From assembly GCA_014706295.1 (NCBI GenBank), contig JACSVZ010000002.1:50184717-50248716 (forward strand): a stretch of DNA of 64,000 nt, given 5' to 3'. Each line of letters starts with the position of its first letter. The stretch's first letter is position 1. Position numbers and translations under genes: made by a program. Source of the DNA: Lycocorax pyrrhopterus obiensis. Taxonomy: Eukaryota; Chordata; Aves; Passeriformes; Paradisaeidae. Positions 42,801-50,310 of the stretch are shown piece by piece. Below the pieces are notes generated by a model that was not told the DNA's origin, did no database searches, and saw nothing but the letters and a program-made list of their open reading frames with translations.

Positions 42801-45800
42801 GAGAAGATTCTAAGATAGTTTCCATCACAACATCCACAAGGACTGTGTGCTCAAATTACAAATTGTGTAATCACAAAAATAATCCAGCTGGTGTCATGCA
42901 ATTTTGTAGAACCATGCTATAAATACACGTTCTCAAAGGCATTCAGAACATGGTATGTTTCTGAAAAAAATCAGTCCAAGAGAAAAATTAGCGTCCATTC
43001 ATTTCAATGTAGCAATGTTTGCTTAGAGATAGCCATTTAGTCTCAGCCATCCAAATTTAATCCACATCACAGATTCATCAGAGCCCTTAGGAGAACACCT
43101 TTCAAAACTCCTCTGAATCCCCACTTCTGCATATAGCTGTTTTTACTGACATACATATGGCTAAGTTTTATTCCCAGTCTTCAATATCAGCACACAAACT
43201 AACAGGCTGATGGCACGACAAGAGAGACCTGAAATCCTCCTGGAGTCTTGACACGGAGATTCTTCTGCAGGTCCATTTCCCCAGGAGTTTGCACCATTCT
43301 AATTTGAACTGACAGAGTCCTCCCTCCAGTCACGCAATCTCATATTCAGAAAGGCAATTCTTCTTATTGCAGTTAGCTCAAACTGTAAATGAAATTACAG
43401 TTCAAATACTGACTGCACAGTTGAAGCAGTCAGAAACCTTGTTCTAAGAACCTGTGAAACAGAAATTTTGAGTACTAATACTCTCCCTCCATAACTGCTC
43501 TTCAAAAACACATTTGAGACATAAAAGATATGGCTTATTACAGAAATGGCTCTATAGTTTCTACAAAGCCATTTCAAAGCAGTGCTTGATCTGCCTCATA
43601 AACACTATGTCAGAACTGAGGTTTTTCCTAGTACCGAGCATGAAATCTTTACTATGAAGAGCAAATCTCTCCAAGGCAAATCTCCCTAGAAAAGGAACTA
43701 GAAAAAAAAAGAAAAAAATCTGCACTATGGCTACACATGCCATATACGTAGTGCATAATTAATAAAAGCTGCCACATATGTAAAGCTTTCAATTATAAGA
43801 GACAAAATTAGGTACCTCTTCATGGTTACAAGCAGTAATTACACTTGGCTTCAAAGGAAATAGCATAATAGTAGCATTTCCAAAACATCTTTTTCAAACT
43901 GTTCCAAGAAAGGTAATAGGTTGAGATTTAGAAGAGAAACTGGACGTTCAGTATTTGCCAAAATGTACATTTCTTGAATTTCTGCAGAAATAAAATGATC
44001 TTTATACTTTTGTTCCAGAAATAGTTCCGAAAATCGTCTATAATCTACAAGCACACTTAGACATTTTGCCTCTTAATATTTATATAACTACTACGTAACA
44101 TCAAGCTATGATATGGAAATCATAGCTTTTCTCTGTGAAGCTCTGACCTCAATTTCAACCTCTGAAGACATACAAACTTGACATACTGGTAGAGTTTCAC
44201 ATTTATGCAGATTTGATGATGTCCTTGTCTCCTTGATTTAAATTTACAGAACATACTGGTTAACCAGCTGAACAGCAATCAAATCCAATGAACACCAAAT
44301 TTACTGTTTCCTTCTGCCTACCAAGGAGAACACTGGAAAACAATGGAATAGAAAAAGAAGAGTATAACATGATGTACAACAAATATTTTAAGTGCTGCAG
44401 CTTGATACCTAATTTTGAGTACTTTTTTGGGGGCTACACAGCAGGAATTCATAGCTCCAAACAGTCATAAATGCGCAAGTCCAGAAAAGGGCAAATTTCC
44501 AGTCCTCCTCTAGCAGTGGTTCCTCCAACGCAAAGATAAAAACTCAGGGGGAATCCTTCAAGAAACTGGCTATAGGTGATTTTGTCAGCTGAGGTGCCCT
44601 TGTATCAACCATTGCTGCATTTCCATTACCTCCCAGTACCCAACAGAAATTATTTTAATCCATTTAAACATTTAAATTCATGGTGTAATTTTGTTTGGAT
44701 GGGTTTTGTTCTGTTTTGGTTTGGGGGGGTGGCGGCAGATGCATAAACGGGAGGTCATTTGAGACAGCAAAAATTAAGCATCTTACAGATCCTGGGCTTG
44801 TTTATCCTTGACCAGGTAAACAACAAATCCCTCCTTAAGTATCAAACACTCAAATGTAAGTTGCAAAAGCCTACATTCAAAACACCTGAGAAAGATACTT
44901 TCGTTTGACCACTCAAGTAACTTTGAGACTCTACAGAGACATACTGAAATAGAATCTAAGGCAGCTTCCACCACAAAATGATTCACAGAGATTGTAGTCA
45001 AATTATAAGTAATCTCATCACAAAAATAATCCATTTGGTTTCCTACAGTCTTGTAGAATCACACTATATACACAGATTTTCAGACACTCATAGTATAGTA
45101 CCTTTTTTTAAAAATTAGGCTGAGAAAAATGTTCATCTTTACAAACTATTTGTTCTTCAGTCTCAAAAACAATTAGATGAAGCTTTGAGAGACATGCAAG
45201 TAATTTCTTGATCCTGAAAAACAGTGGAATTAACAGAGGAGATACCAGTATGCAGTGGTTCATCATTCTACTCTTAATGCCTTACATATGTTTTTCTGCA
45301 TTTTTAAGAATGCAAATCTGATTTTCACCATTTAGAAGCTACTCTGTGTTTACAATCTTCCTTCTCAGAAGCTTTACAAACAATGAGAACATCCCACGCT
45401 GTGTTAAAAGTTGAAGTGGGAAAGCTGTTTTGTAAAAGCTCAGGCAAACAGCTGGACTCAAGCCCTATCACATTCACATCTAGTCACCCAAAATACATAG
45501 GTCAAGTATGATCAGAAATTGTAACAGTTCTTGCATTGTCTTAAGACACGTGGAGGGGTTAAAACAGGAAAAAAGGGAAACCAGAAATCTATGGAGAATA
45601 TGGATCGCCTTCCTAAAAAGATTATTAGAAAGAATGCAAGTGAATGTTGTGGCTATTGTCTAAACTAGCTTGAGGGAGAACTCTTTGGTGTCACAATTTC
45701 ATCTGGTTTTGCCCTACTTAGCATATCCCACTTATGTGCATTTCTAATTCAGTAGAAAGACTATCAGAATTACCAGTTGATAACAATTTACATGAAATTA

Positions 45801-48800
45801 ATGCAGTTATTCTGACTTCCAAATGACGAAACAGCTGAAGTACTGTCAATGTGTAGCCTTCTGCTGGGACTCAGATCAATATTGTCACAGTGCCAAGACT
45901 AGTACTACTTTTCTACACTCACCTAAAAATAGTTGCCATGCCTCACTGAAAAGCTGACTTTTATTTGAAACTTTCCACATCTGCTAGCCCCATGCTATCC
46001 CTCATTTTAATTAGGATGACTAAATATTCCAGTCCGTTGTCAAATTAAGCAAGCAGAAAGCTAATAGTCCTTCTGATTTTTAAGAACATTGATATTCCCT
46101 GAACTAAAAGGTCTGGTGTTAATTGCTCAAAATTAATTCTATGAAGCTATGAAGAATTAAGAAGGAAAGAATAACTTGAATAGGACTAACACTAGAAGAC
46201 AGAGCAATTCAAATATAAGCATGGATTGAATAAAATACCTGAAAAATATTAGAATAATAACAAAAATGGTGGTAACAGCTTAACAGCTGTCAAGTGCAAC
46301 TAAGAAGCTGCCCAATCTAAGAATCTGCACAGCAGATGGTATAATTTCTGAGATTTCACCTGTGCAGTTACAGCACCAATGCTGCTTTGCAGATTCTACA
46401 TCTGCTGAGTTTAGACTGCTAAAGGCATCTCATTGGGAATGTCAAAATGGACCACAAAGAAAACCTCCATGCCTGGAGTTTGGTAAATGGAAAATATTTA
46501 CTTATAGAATAATAGAATCATTAAGAACGAAAAACATCTCCAAGATTGAGTCCAATCTCTGTCCAAACACCACCATATGGTCAATTAAACCACAACTCTA
46601 AGTGCCACATCCAGTAGTTTCTTGAACACCTCCAGGGATGGTGACTCCACCATCTCCCTGGGAAGCCCATTCCAATGCTTAACAACCCTCACAGTGAAGA
46701 AATTCTTCCTGATGTCCAACCTGAACCTCCCCTGGAGAAGTTTATAAACATTTGGTTAGTTGTTTTTCAGTCCGTAATCTATCTTAAATTCAGAACATGA
46801 GATAAATCCATTTTATTCAACTGACTTAAGATACTGCATCTTCTCTGATGGAATATTAATGTGAAACAGAACATGTCACTAAGTCACATCACAATCACTC
46901 CACCAATGCTACACCATCCACAGCCTCATTCACTGAGGTTTACTCCTCCTTGTAGCAACAGATACATCCTAAAACCTTTGCAAAGCAAATCCAAACTGAT
47001 TCTACACAGAAGCATACTGCAATTATACACAGTCTATCCATACTTTTATTCCACTTCACACTTTAGTTTTCAAGGTTGCTTTGTTTAGGTTCAGAACATA
47101 CAGCCCAGAATTGGGAAGGAACAGAAAGCAATGTGTAGGGGAAGAAAGAGGGAGCGCATGAACAAGCCTTCATGCAAAGGAAGAAAAGTTGCAACACCAC
47201 AGGAATATAGCTCTTCCCTTTGGGAGGCTGAGCGCTCCCTCCACTTCCCCAGAACCTGATACAGGAAACCTACTATCATTACACACACATAAGCATACAC
47301 ATAAAGTGATTGTCTGCCTTAAAACACAGTGCATTTCCCCATGTGGGAAAGGCCAGCAACTGTGCCTTCTTGCTGCATCTATCATTGTAACTATCACTGT
47401 GAAGCAGTGAGGCATCAGACAATTAAGTTGTAATTGAAAACAGGGCTCAAACCAATCGTCTTTCCAAACACACTGTGCCTGTCCCTACACACTCCCCCTT
47501 ACATGCCTTGTCATCTTCCTTTCACAAATATCCTGATGCATCTCTGCCCTGCCACTCGTGGCACACACGTACTGTGTCACATCCCCACATGATCTCCCCA
47601 CAGAGCAAACCACAGCCACTCTTCCTCCTCCACTGCAACCCTCCACACACATATGCTCCATCTCATGCTGTCCCTTCATACAGGTGAAAGAAACCTTGTG
47701 CCCACACTCACCCCACAAATCTATTATAAATGCATCTGTGCACACACATCACAACATCACAGCTATGCATACTCGCACACACGAGCCACTGCTGCTCTGT
47801 ACACACAGAATACCATACCCTGTATCTGCTATGTACATATAGAAGTACAGATAATCCTTGCCACACCCATAGCATACACGCCTGTAAAAATATCCACAGA
47901 TCATGCCACACCCAATGTTCACTATATATACACACAGGCACAAGCCCATACCAGACAGCAGCAGGCAGACACAACTACATACATACGATGCCATGTCACG
48001 GCCCTGCACACAATGTCACATCTTTTCTACAACACAAACACACCATACCCGAAGCCCAAATCACAGCAGATCCACACAGAGCCATAGCACTACGCTCACG
48101 TCCTATTGTATATCTGCTATATACACACATCCCAGGCCACACCCTGGCTCACGGCACATGCATAAGGATACAGCACAGCGCCCAAACCCAGCACCCCGTG
48201 CATCCACACGGTGACACCCCATCCCTGCCCTGTGCACCAACACACGCCCTGGATTTTCGTCTCGACTTTATAAGACACACCTCCATCACTCCCCAGCTGC
48301 CCTACACACCCATATAAACACACCATCCCTTCTCCGTGTTATCCAGGCGGACAACACACCTGACCCGCGCCACACGCCAGGCAGAGCCCTGCCATGGCTG
48401 CTCCGGCGTTACACGGGGAGGAAGAGGAGGCAAGGCGCCCGTCACACCTCACCACAGACACACAGGCATGTGCTACAGCGAGGGACAGCGCGGCCCCACC
48501 TGCTCTGGGCAGGCACACAGACAGACAGAGGGGCAGACAGACAGAGGGGCAGACAGACACTCTCTTTTCCCCTCGTCTACAGCGTGGGTGGGCGCAGCCC
48601 CGCGCCGGGCCGCACGCCCAGCCCCGCATCCGCACCGCCCGCGCCCCGCGCTCCCCCGCCCGCCACCCTCCCCTCGGGCTGAGCCGCCCGGCCCCGGGGC
48701 CGCTCCGCACGGCCCGGCCGGCACTCGCTCCCCGCCCCGGGCCCCGGGCGGCCGGGCCAGCCCGCCGCAGCCGGGCGGCGGGGCCGCGCCGCGGGCTCCT

Positions 48801-48806
48801 CACCAT
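3745..48806 (-). CDS. FBXL2: FBXL2, F-box and leucine-rich repeat protein 2 (5' 13 coding exons; 3' end outside window)
   Basis: Joining 48804-48806, 34952-35013, 20577-20631, 19030-19104, 16064-16158, 13817-13885, 13635-13730, 13202-13328, 12932-13006, 9555-9685, 5600-5660, 4094-4138 and 3745-3801 on the minus strand gives 951 nt (317 codons) with no stop. Every junction keeps frame and every intron is GT-AG. Residues 12-57 form an F-box ([20 protein letters not shown] core), which binds SKP1. Residues 80-313 are nine 26-residue cysteine-type LRRs, which recognise substrate. FBXL2 is preferred over its paralogue FBXL20 because of [25 protein letters not shown] and [11 protein letters not shown]. 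Mammalian FBXL2 is 423 residues, so about 106 C-terminal codons, including the CaaX motif that is geranylgeranylated, lie past the window edge. In mammals it is an SCF ubiquitin-ligase receptor with reported targets such as PIK3R2 and ITPR3; the same role here is inferred from family. No frameshift or stop suggests decay. Confidence 0.96.
4094..4138 (-). CDS. FBXL2: FBXL2 coding exon 12 (residues 284-298)
   Basis: Only 45 nt, phase 0 at both ends, encoding [15 protein letters not shown] (end of LRR 8, start of LRR 9). It holds the first in-frame methionine after Met1, Met291. Acceptor ATTGTAG, donor GTGAGA. Confidence 0.95.
4139..5599 (-). other. FBXL2 intron 11
   Basis: 1.46 kb, AT-rich. 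A 141-codon plus-strand open frame at 4393-4818 is antisense to the gene and shows no domain. Nothing else is recognised. Confidence 0.85.
5600..5660 (-). CDS. FBXL2: FBXL2 coding exon 11 (residues 263-283)
   Basis: 61 nt completing Lys263 and encoding [20 protein letters not shown] (LRR 8). Acceptor TTTTCCAG. The donor is GTAAGG; the exon end is fixed as CGG because the alternative cut one base earlier would give GG instead of GT. Confidence 0.96.
5764..5806. repeat. TA/CA dinucleotide near-palindrome
   Basis: gtgtatatac and gtatatatacac flank a central alternating AT run, then cacatacacacc follows. It could extrude as a cruciform. Intron 10. Confidence 0.85.
7823..7838 (+). repeat. A16 run with upstream AATAAA
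   Basis: A polyadenylation-type hexamer lies a few bases before a 16-A run, the layout of a retroposed transcript end. No parent gene or target-site duplication was identified. Confidence 0.6.
9555..9685 (-). CDS. FBXL2: FBXL2 coding exon 10 (residues 220-263)
   Basis: 131 nt, the largest exon seen. It encodes [40 protein letters not shown] and PRL, plus two bases of Lys263 (LRRs 6 to 8). Acceptor TTGCAG, donor GTGAGT. Confidence 0.97.
9686..12931 (-). other. FBXL2 intron 9
   Basis: 3.2 kb, AT-rich, with a trinucleotide (GGA on the sense strand) tract at 10526-10554. No other structure is recognised. Confidence 0.85.
10526..10554. repeat. TCC/GGA trinucleotide tract
   Basis: Mostly uninterrupted tcc triplets on the plus strand, so the FBXL2 sense strand carries GGA repeats. 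Intron 9. Confidence 0.92.
12932..13006 (-). CDS. FBXL2: FBXL2 coding exon 9 (residues 195-219)
   Basis: 75 nt, phase 0 at both ends, encoding [18 protein letters not shown] then LNLQSCT (LRRs 5 and 6). Acceptor ATACAG, donor GTAAGT. Confidence 0.96.
13202..13328 (-). CDS. FBXL2: FBXL2 coding exon 8 (residues 152-194)
   Basis: 127 nt. It completes Ser152 and encodes [20 protein letters not shown] onwards to FLRGCTQ, across LRRs 3 to 5. This exon carries the residues that best separate FBXL2 from FBXL20. Acceptor CTCCCAG, donor GTACAT. Confidence 0.98.
13329..13634 (-). other. FBXL2 intron 7
   Basis: 306 bp between exons 7 and 8 with clean GTAAGA and CTCCCAG ends; nothing else seen. The neighbouring introns are shorter still: intron 6 (13731-13816) is 86 bp and intron 8 (13007-13201) is 195 bp. 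Confidence 0.9.
13635..13730 (-). CDS. FBXL2: FBXL2 coding exon 7 (residues 120-152)
   Basis: 96 nt encoding [31 protein letters not shown] and split codons at Ser120 and Ser152. It covers the end of LRR 2 and most of LRR 3. Acceptor TTTTGCAG, donor GTAAGA. Confidence 0.97.
13817..13885 (-). CDS. FBXL2: FBXL2 coding exon 6 (residues 97-120)
   Basis: 69 nt encoding [17 protein letters not shown] and TKITD between split codons for Lys97 and Ser120. It covers the end of LRR 1 and most of LRR 2. Acceptor GCTTTAG, donor GTAAGT. Confidence 0.97.
13886..16063 (-). other. FBXL2 intron 5
   Basis: 2.2 kb, no recognisable repeat, exon or RNA gene. Open frames on either strand are short and unrecognised. 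Confidence 0.85.
16064..16158 (-). CDS. FBXL2: FBXL2 coding exon 5 (residues 66-97)
   Basis: 95 nt beginning [20 protein letters not shown] and running to SSL plus two bases of Lys97. It contains the N-terminal cap and the first 26-residue repeat (from residue 80). The acceptor is the less common TTTAAG; the donor is GTAAGT. Confidence 0.96.
16159..19029 (-). other. FBXL2 intron 4
   Basis: 2.9 kb, AT-rich, with an A-rich run near 18838-18854. Both its splice sites deviate from the usual form (donor GTTAGT, acceptor TTTAAG). Confidence 0.85.
19030..19104 (-). CDS. FBXL2: FBXL2 coding exon 4 (residues 41-65)
   Basis: 75 nt, phase 0 at both ends, beginning [18 protein letters not shown] and ending TDIE. 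It holds the end of the F-box and the linker to the LRRs. The acceptor is CTGTAG. The donor GTTAGT departs from the usual GTRAGT. Confidence 0.97.
19105..20576 (-). other. FBXL2 intron 3
   Basis: 1.5 kb, AT-rich, with poly-A near 19208 and poly-T near 20470. No other feature is supported. Confidence 0.85.
20577..20631 (-). CDS. FBXL2: FBXL2 coding exon 3 (residues 22-40)
   Basis: 55 nt completing Arg22 and encoding [18 protein letters not shown], the core of the F-box that contacts SKP1. The acceptor is TTTCTAG; the donor is GTATGT. Confidence 0.96.
20703..20720. repeat. Short perfect inverted repeat
   Basis: ttccgtag and ctacggaa with a 2-nt loop, 70-90 bp before exon 3 on the sense strand (intron 2). 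Confidence 0.9.
23075..23121. repeat. Inverted repeat with 17-18 bp arms
   Basis: Left arm catttaaagtcttttaaa (23075-23092) pairs with tttaaagactttaaatg (23105-23121) with one unpaired base; the loop is 12 nt. Intron 2. Confidence 0.85.
23144..23190. repeat. Direct repeat plus palindrome
   Basis: acactgacattgtc occurs at 23144-23157 and again at 23177-23190. Overlapping the second copy is a perfect 10-bp-arm palindrome at 23165-23185 (tgtcagtgtc / gacactgaca). Confidence 0.9.
33098..33497 (-). mobile_element. CR1 LINE, truncated 3' end
   Basis: The low-coordinate edge begins gaatcacagaatgggtcagg, the reverse complement of a CR1 3' terminus. The minus strand encodes a decayed ORF2 C-terminus with [19 protein letters not shown], matching the conserved CR1 HWNRLP.EVV..PSLE block. 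It is 5'-truncated, as CR1 copies usually are, and lies in FBXL2 intron 2 in gene-sense orientation. It cannot move on its own. Confidence 0.9.
34952..35013 (-). CDS. FBXL2: FBXL2 coding exon 2 (residues 2-22)
   Basis: 62 nt encoding [20 protein letters not shown] plus the first two bases of Arg22. This is the N-terminal tail and the first helix of the F-box. The acceptor is TTTCTAG after a pyrimidine-rich tract; the donor is GTAATT. Confidence 0.95.
35417..35427. repeat. C11 homopolymer
   Basis: Eleven consecutive C on the plus strand, so G11 on the FBXL2 sense strand, about 400 bp before exon 2. Confidence 0.92.
37384..37425. repeat. Compound (TA)n(GA)n(TA)n microsatellite
   Basis: Two alternating TA blocks separated by gagagagaga. 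Intron 1. Confidence 0.92.
38239..38312. repeat. Diverged 37-bp tandem duplication
   Basis: 38239-38275 and 38276-38312 align base for base with scattered substitutions (ctgataattt / ctgatcattt; ccataaatgaag / ccattaatgaag). Intron 1. Confidence 0.75.
41559..41583. repeat. Inverted repeat, 9-bp arms
   Basis: ctaacaggt (41559-41567) and acctgttag (41575-41583) with a 7-nt loop; intron 1. Confidence 0.9.
42630..42957. repeat. Local direct repeat, copy 1 (about 0.33 kb)
   Basis: Aligns over its whole length with 44773-45101 in the same orientation, with scattered mismatches and small indels. The best block is 29 identical bases (42758-42786 against 44904-44932). It resembles no repeat family I recognise. 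Confidence 0.85.
44773..45101. repeat. Local direct repeat, copy 2 (about 0.33 kb)
   Basis: Partner of 42630-42957, offset by about 2.14 kb. The minus strand of this copy has an open frame (44783-45034) that is broken differently in the other copy, so coding is unlikely. Confidence 0.85.
46505..46740 (-). mobile_element. CR1 LINE, short 3' end fragment
   Basis: Starts with tagaataatagaatcatta, the CR1 tail in reverse, and contains gaagcccattccaatgctta and cagtgaagaaattcttcctg, conserved in avian CR1. About 235 bp, 5'-truncated, no usable open frame. It lies in intron 1. Confidence 0.88.
47465..48350 (+). repeat. C/A-rich, G-poor degenerate repeat tract
   Basis: About 0.9 kb built from cacaca runs and drifting copies of ccacaccc (47861, 47906, 48137) and atctgctatatacacaca-like phrases, with no fixed period. 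47701-47760 has 23 C and 3 G. It sits in intron 1 within 0.5 kb of the exon 1 donor. Long open frames across it (for example 47730-48317) come from its composition. Confidence 0.75.
48518..48560. repeat. 16-bp tandem repeat, about 2.7 copies
   Basis: Unit cagacagacagagggg at 48518-48533 and 48534-48549, then a partial third copy to 48560. It lies at the edge of the CpG island in intron 1. Confidence 0.9.
48804..48806 (-). CDS. FBXL2: FBXL2 coding exon 1 (ATG only)
   Basis: The minus strand reads GCCATG followed at once by GTGAGG, a good donor. Exon 1 therefore contributes only Met1, and the 5' UTR continues to higher coordinates inside the CpG island. The context has G at -3, and G at +4 is restored by the first base of exon 2 (GTT), giving a strong Kozak match. 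No other ATG occurs on this strand between 48807 and 49179, so this is the first ATG available to a transcript starting in the island. Exon 2 opens with VFSNND, the known FBXL2 sequence right after Met1, which supports the join. Confidence 0.85.
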
Positions 48807-48917
48807 GGCAGAGGCGCGGCGGCGGCGATCCCGGTTGTCCCGGCGACGAGGAGCCCCGAGGAGGGCGCCAGGTGCACCCGCCCGCGCGCCCCCGCCGCCG
48901 CCGCTGCCGCCGGAGCC

Positions 48918-48927
48918 GGGGCGGGGC
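48918..48927 (+). promoter_or_regulatory. GC box (SP1/KLF-type)
   Basis: GGGGCGGGGC on the plus strand, about 110 bp upstream of the FBXL2 ATG. It is a consensus SP1/KLF site; binding is inferred only. Confidence 0.55.
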
Positions 48928-48974
48928 CGCGGCGCGCCCGCGTGACCGGCACCGCCCCTGCGCCGTGGGGCCGT

Positions 48975-48982
48975 CCCGCCCC
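48975..48982 (-). promoter_or_regulatory. GC box (SP1/KLF-type)
   Basis: GGGGCGGG on the minus strand, about 170 bp upstream of the ATG. A shorter GGGGCGG core lies at 48952-48958 on the same strand. Confidence 0.5.
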
Positions 48983-49171
48983 GCGCCGACTCCCGGGTGA
49001 AGGCGCTGGCGTCCGGCGGGAGCGGCCCCTGCGGGCGGGAGAGGGGCCGCGGCGGCTGCCGGCTCTCTCGGGGGTCGGCGGCGTGCTGCCGGCGCGGGGG
49101 TAGCTGCACCCTGCACCTCCCGTCTGCAGCCTGGCGCTGTATTTGTATTGGGCGGGGTGTCCTCCCGGGGA

Positions 49172-49530
49172 CACAGAATCATGGAATCGTCAAGGCTGGA
49201 AGAGACTTTAATGGTCATCAAGTCCGGCCATCAACCCAGCACTACCACTGGCGCCCCTAAACCGCTAAACTACATCACCCAGCGCCAGATCCAGACACCT
49301 CTTCGAAACGTGCAGTGATGGGAGCTCCAGCACTTCCCTGGGCAGCCTATTCCAATGCCTGACCACCCTAACAGCGAATTTTTTTTTTCTAATATCTAAT
49401 CTAATTCTCTCTCGTCTCAGCTTCAGGCCATTTCCTCTGGTCCTCTCACTGCAAGCAGGTAGAAGAGGCCAGCTCCCGCCTGGGTACAACCTCCCCTCAG
49501 GTAGTCGTGGAGAGCAAGGACAAGTTCAGT
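49172..49530 (-). mobile_element. CR1 LINE 3' end abutting the FBXL2 CpG island
   Basis: Begins cacagaatcatggaatcgtc. The minus strand of 49265-49489 encodes [19 protein letters not shown] after an RTRGNG.KL block, the C-terminal end of CR1 ORF2. The upper boundary is approximate. It starts within about 15 bp of the end of the GC-rich promoter block, so the transposon tail forms the distal edge of the promoter region. Confidence 0.9.
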
Positions 49531-49945
49531 CCGAGATGCCGCCTTGGCCACCACGAGGGCTGCAACTTGAAACCACAGCCATAGATGACCAGGGGACGAT
49601 AACATCCTATATCGCTACAGAAAAATCCACAAAAGCCAGTCTGTCAGCCAGCCAAGAGATTTCAGGCAATGCGTGCTGTCATTAAGAGCACGGCTTGCTT
49701 CTGCAAACACTCTCTGCGTAAAACCACTGTCAGAGCCAAATACAACATTGTTGGTAGTGCACTTATGGGTCACATCTGCTCAGCAGTCACAATATCACAT
49801 GCAAAAATGAGGAGATGGGAAAATTTGTGAAGAAAAAACTGCCCCAGCAGGTATTGTTTTCTGTTGATTCAATCCGTCAGATTTCTAAGAATCGTAAGTG
49901 ATCATTGCAGAGTAACGGGAGTTTGCTATTTGGAAAGGACTGCGC

Positions 49946-49964
49946 TCATTCCTTTAAGGAATGA
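49946..49964. repeat. Inverted repeat, 8-bp arms
   Basis: tcattcct and aggaatga around tta, about 1.1 kb upstream of the FBXL2 ATG. Each arm contains CATTCC/GGAATG, the TEAD (M-CAT) core; binding is untested. Confidence 0.85.
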
Positions 49965-50285
49965 AACATTCTGGTTTGATTAACAGTAAAAAATAGTTTC
50001 TTACGAAACTGTCCTTTCTCAGAACCCGCACGGAAATAGTTGGTACATGCACATACCATTTGTTGGCACATCTCTGAGTCTGCTGTCTCCTACTCTCCAG
50101 ATTTTGGAGAATGACCTGGTTGATACAGCTGATCTGGTTTGTATAGTAGAGAAGAAAGCCTCAGAAATGTGAAATATGTATAAACAATTTAGACATGTTC
50201 AGCTGAATTGCAGAAGGCCCAGACTAGCAGTTTCTAAATTCTATTGGTTCACATTTAAAAAAAATATGTTATTACCCCATGATAC

Positions 50286-50310
50286 ATATATATATATATT
50301 TTTTTTTTAG
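50286..50310. repeat. (TA)n followed by poly-T
   Basis: Alternating TA, then an unbroken T run of about 11. Intergenic. Confidence 0.85.

Larger units (their letters stand above)
35014..48803 (-). other. FBXL2 intron 1
   Basis: 13.8 kb. From the exon 2 side it holds a C11 tract, an alternating TA/GA tract, a 37-bp tandem pair, a GC-richer patch (40.5-41.6 kb), two copies of a 0.33-kb repeat, a CR1 tail, a C/A-rich tract and a 16-bp tandem repeat beside the CpG island. No exon of another gene is seen. Confidence 0.85.
48590..49160 (-). promoter_or_regulatory. FBXL2: CpG-island promoter and 5' UTR region of FBXL2
   Basis: A sharply bounded GC- and CpG-dense block in otherwise AT-rich DNA; 48841-48900 alone has 12 CpG dinucleotides. 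It surrounds the ATG-bearing exon 1 and contains several GC boxes. I see no TATA box, so dispersed initiation typical of a housekeeping-type promoter is likely. The transcription start is not determined by sequence, but must lie above 48806. The frame upstream of the ATG stays open to 49109, which such GC-rich DNA would do by composition. Confidence 0.9.

Noticed and set aside
47730..48317. 195-codon plus-strand open frame rich in His, Thr, Cys and Pro
   Set aside because: It lies wholly in the C/A-rich degenerate repeat. G-poor DNA lacks TAG and TGA, so long frames open on this strand in several overlapping frames, and no domain is visible.
3745..48806. Alternative call FBXL20 for the LRR gene
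   Set aside because: FBXL20 has CDQVTKDGIQALV, LNGCTKTTD and CPRLQVL at the diagnostic sites; the window has [22 protein letters not shown] and CPKLQAL as in FBXL2.
48336..49109. Frames of 180-256 codons on both strands through the CpG island
   Set aside because: GC-rich DNA has few stops; the products are Arg/Pro/Gly/Ala low complexity and open in several frames at once. One minus-strand frame runs into the FBXL2 ATG but has no ATG of its own, so an extension is not supported.
49265..49489. 74-codon minus-strand frame with HWNRLP
   Set aside because: It is the C-terminal remnant of CR1 ORF2, not a host gene.
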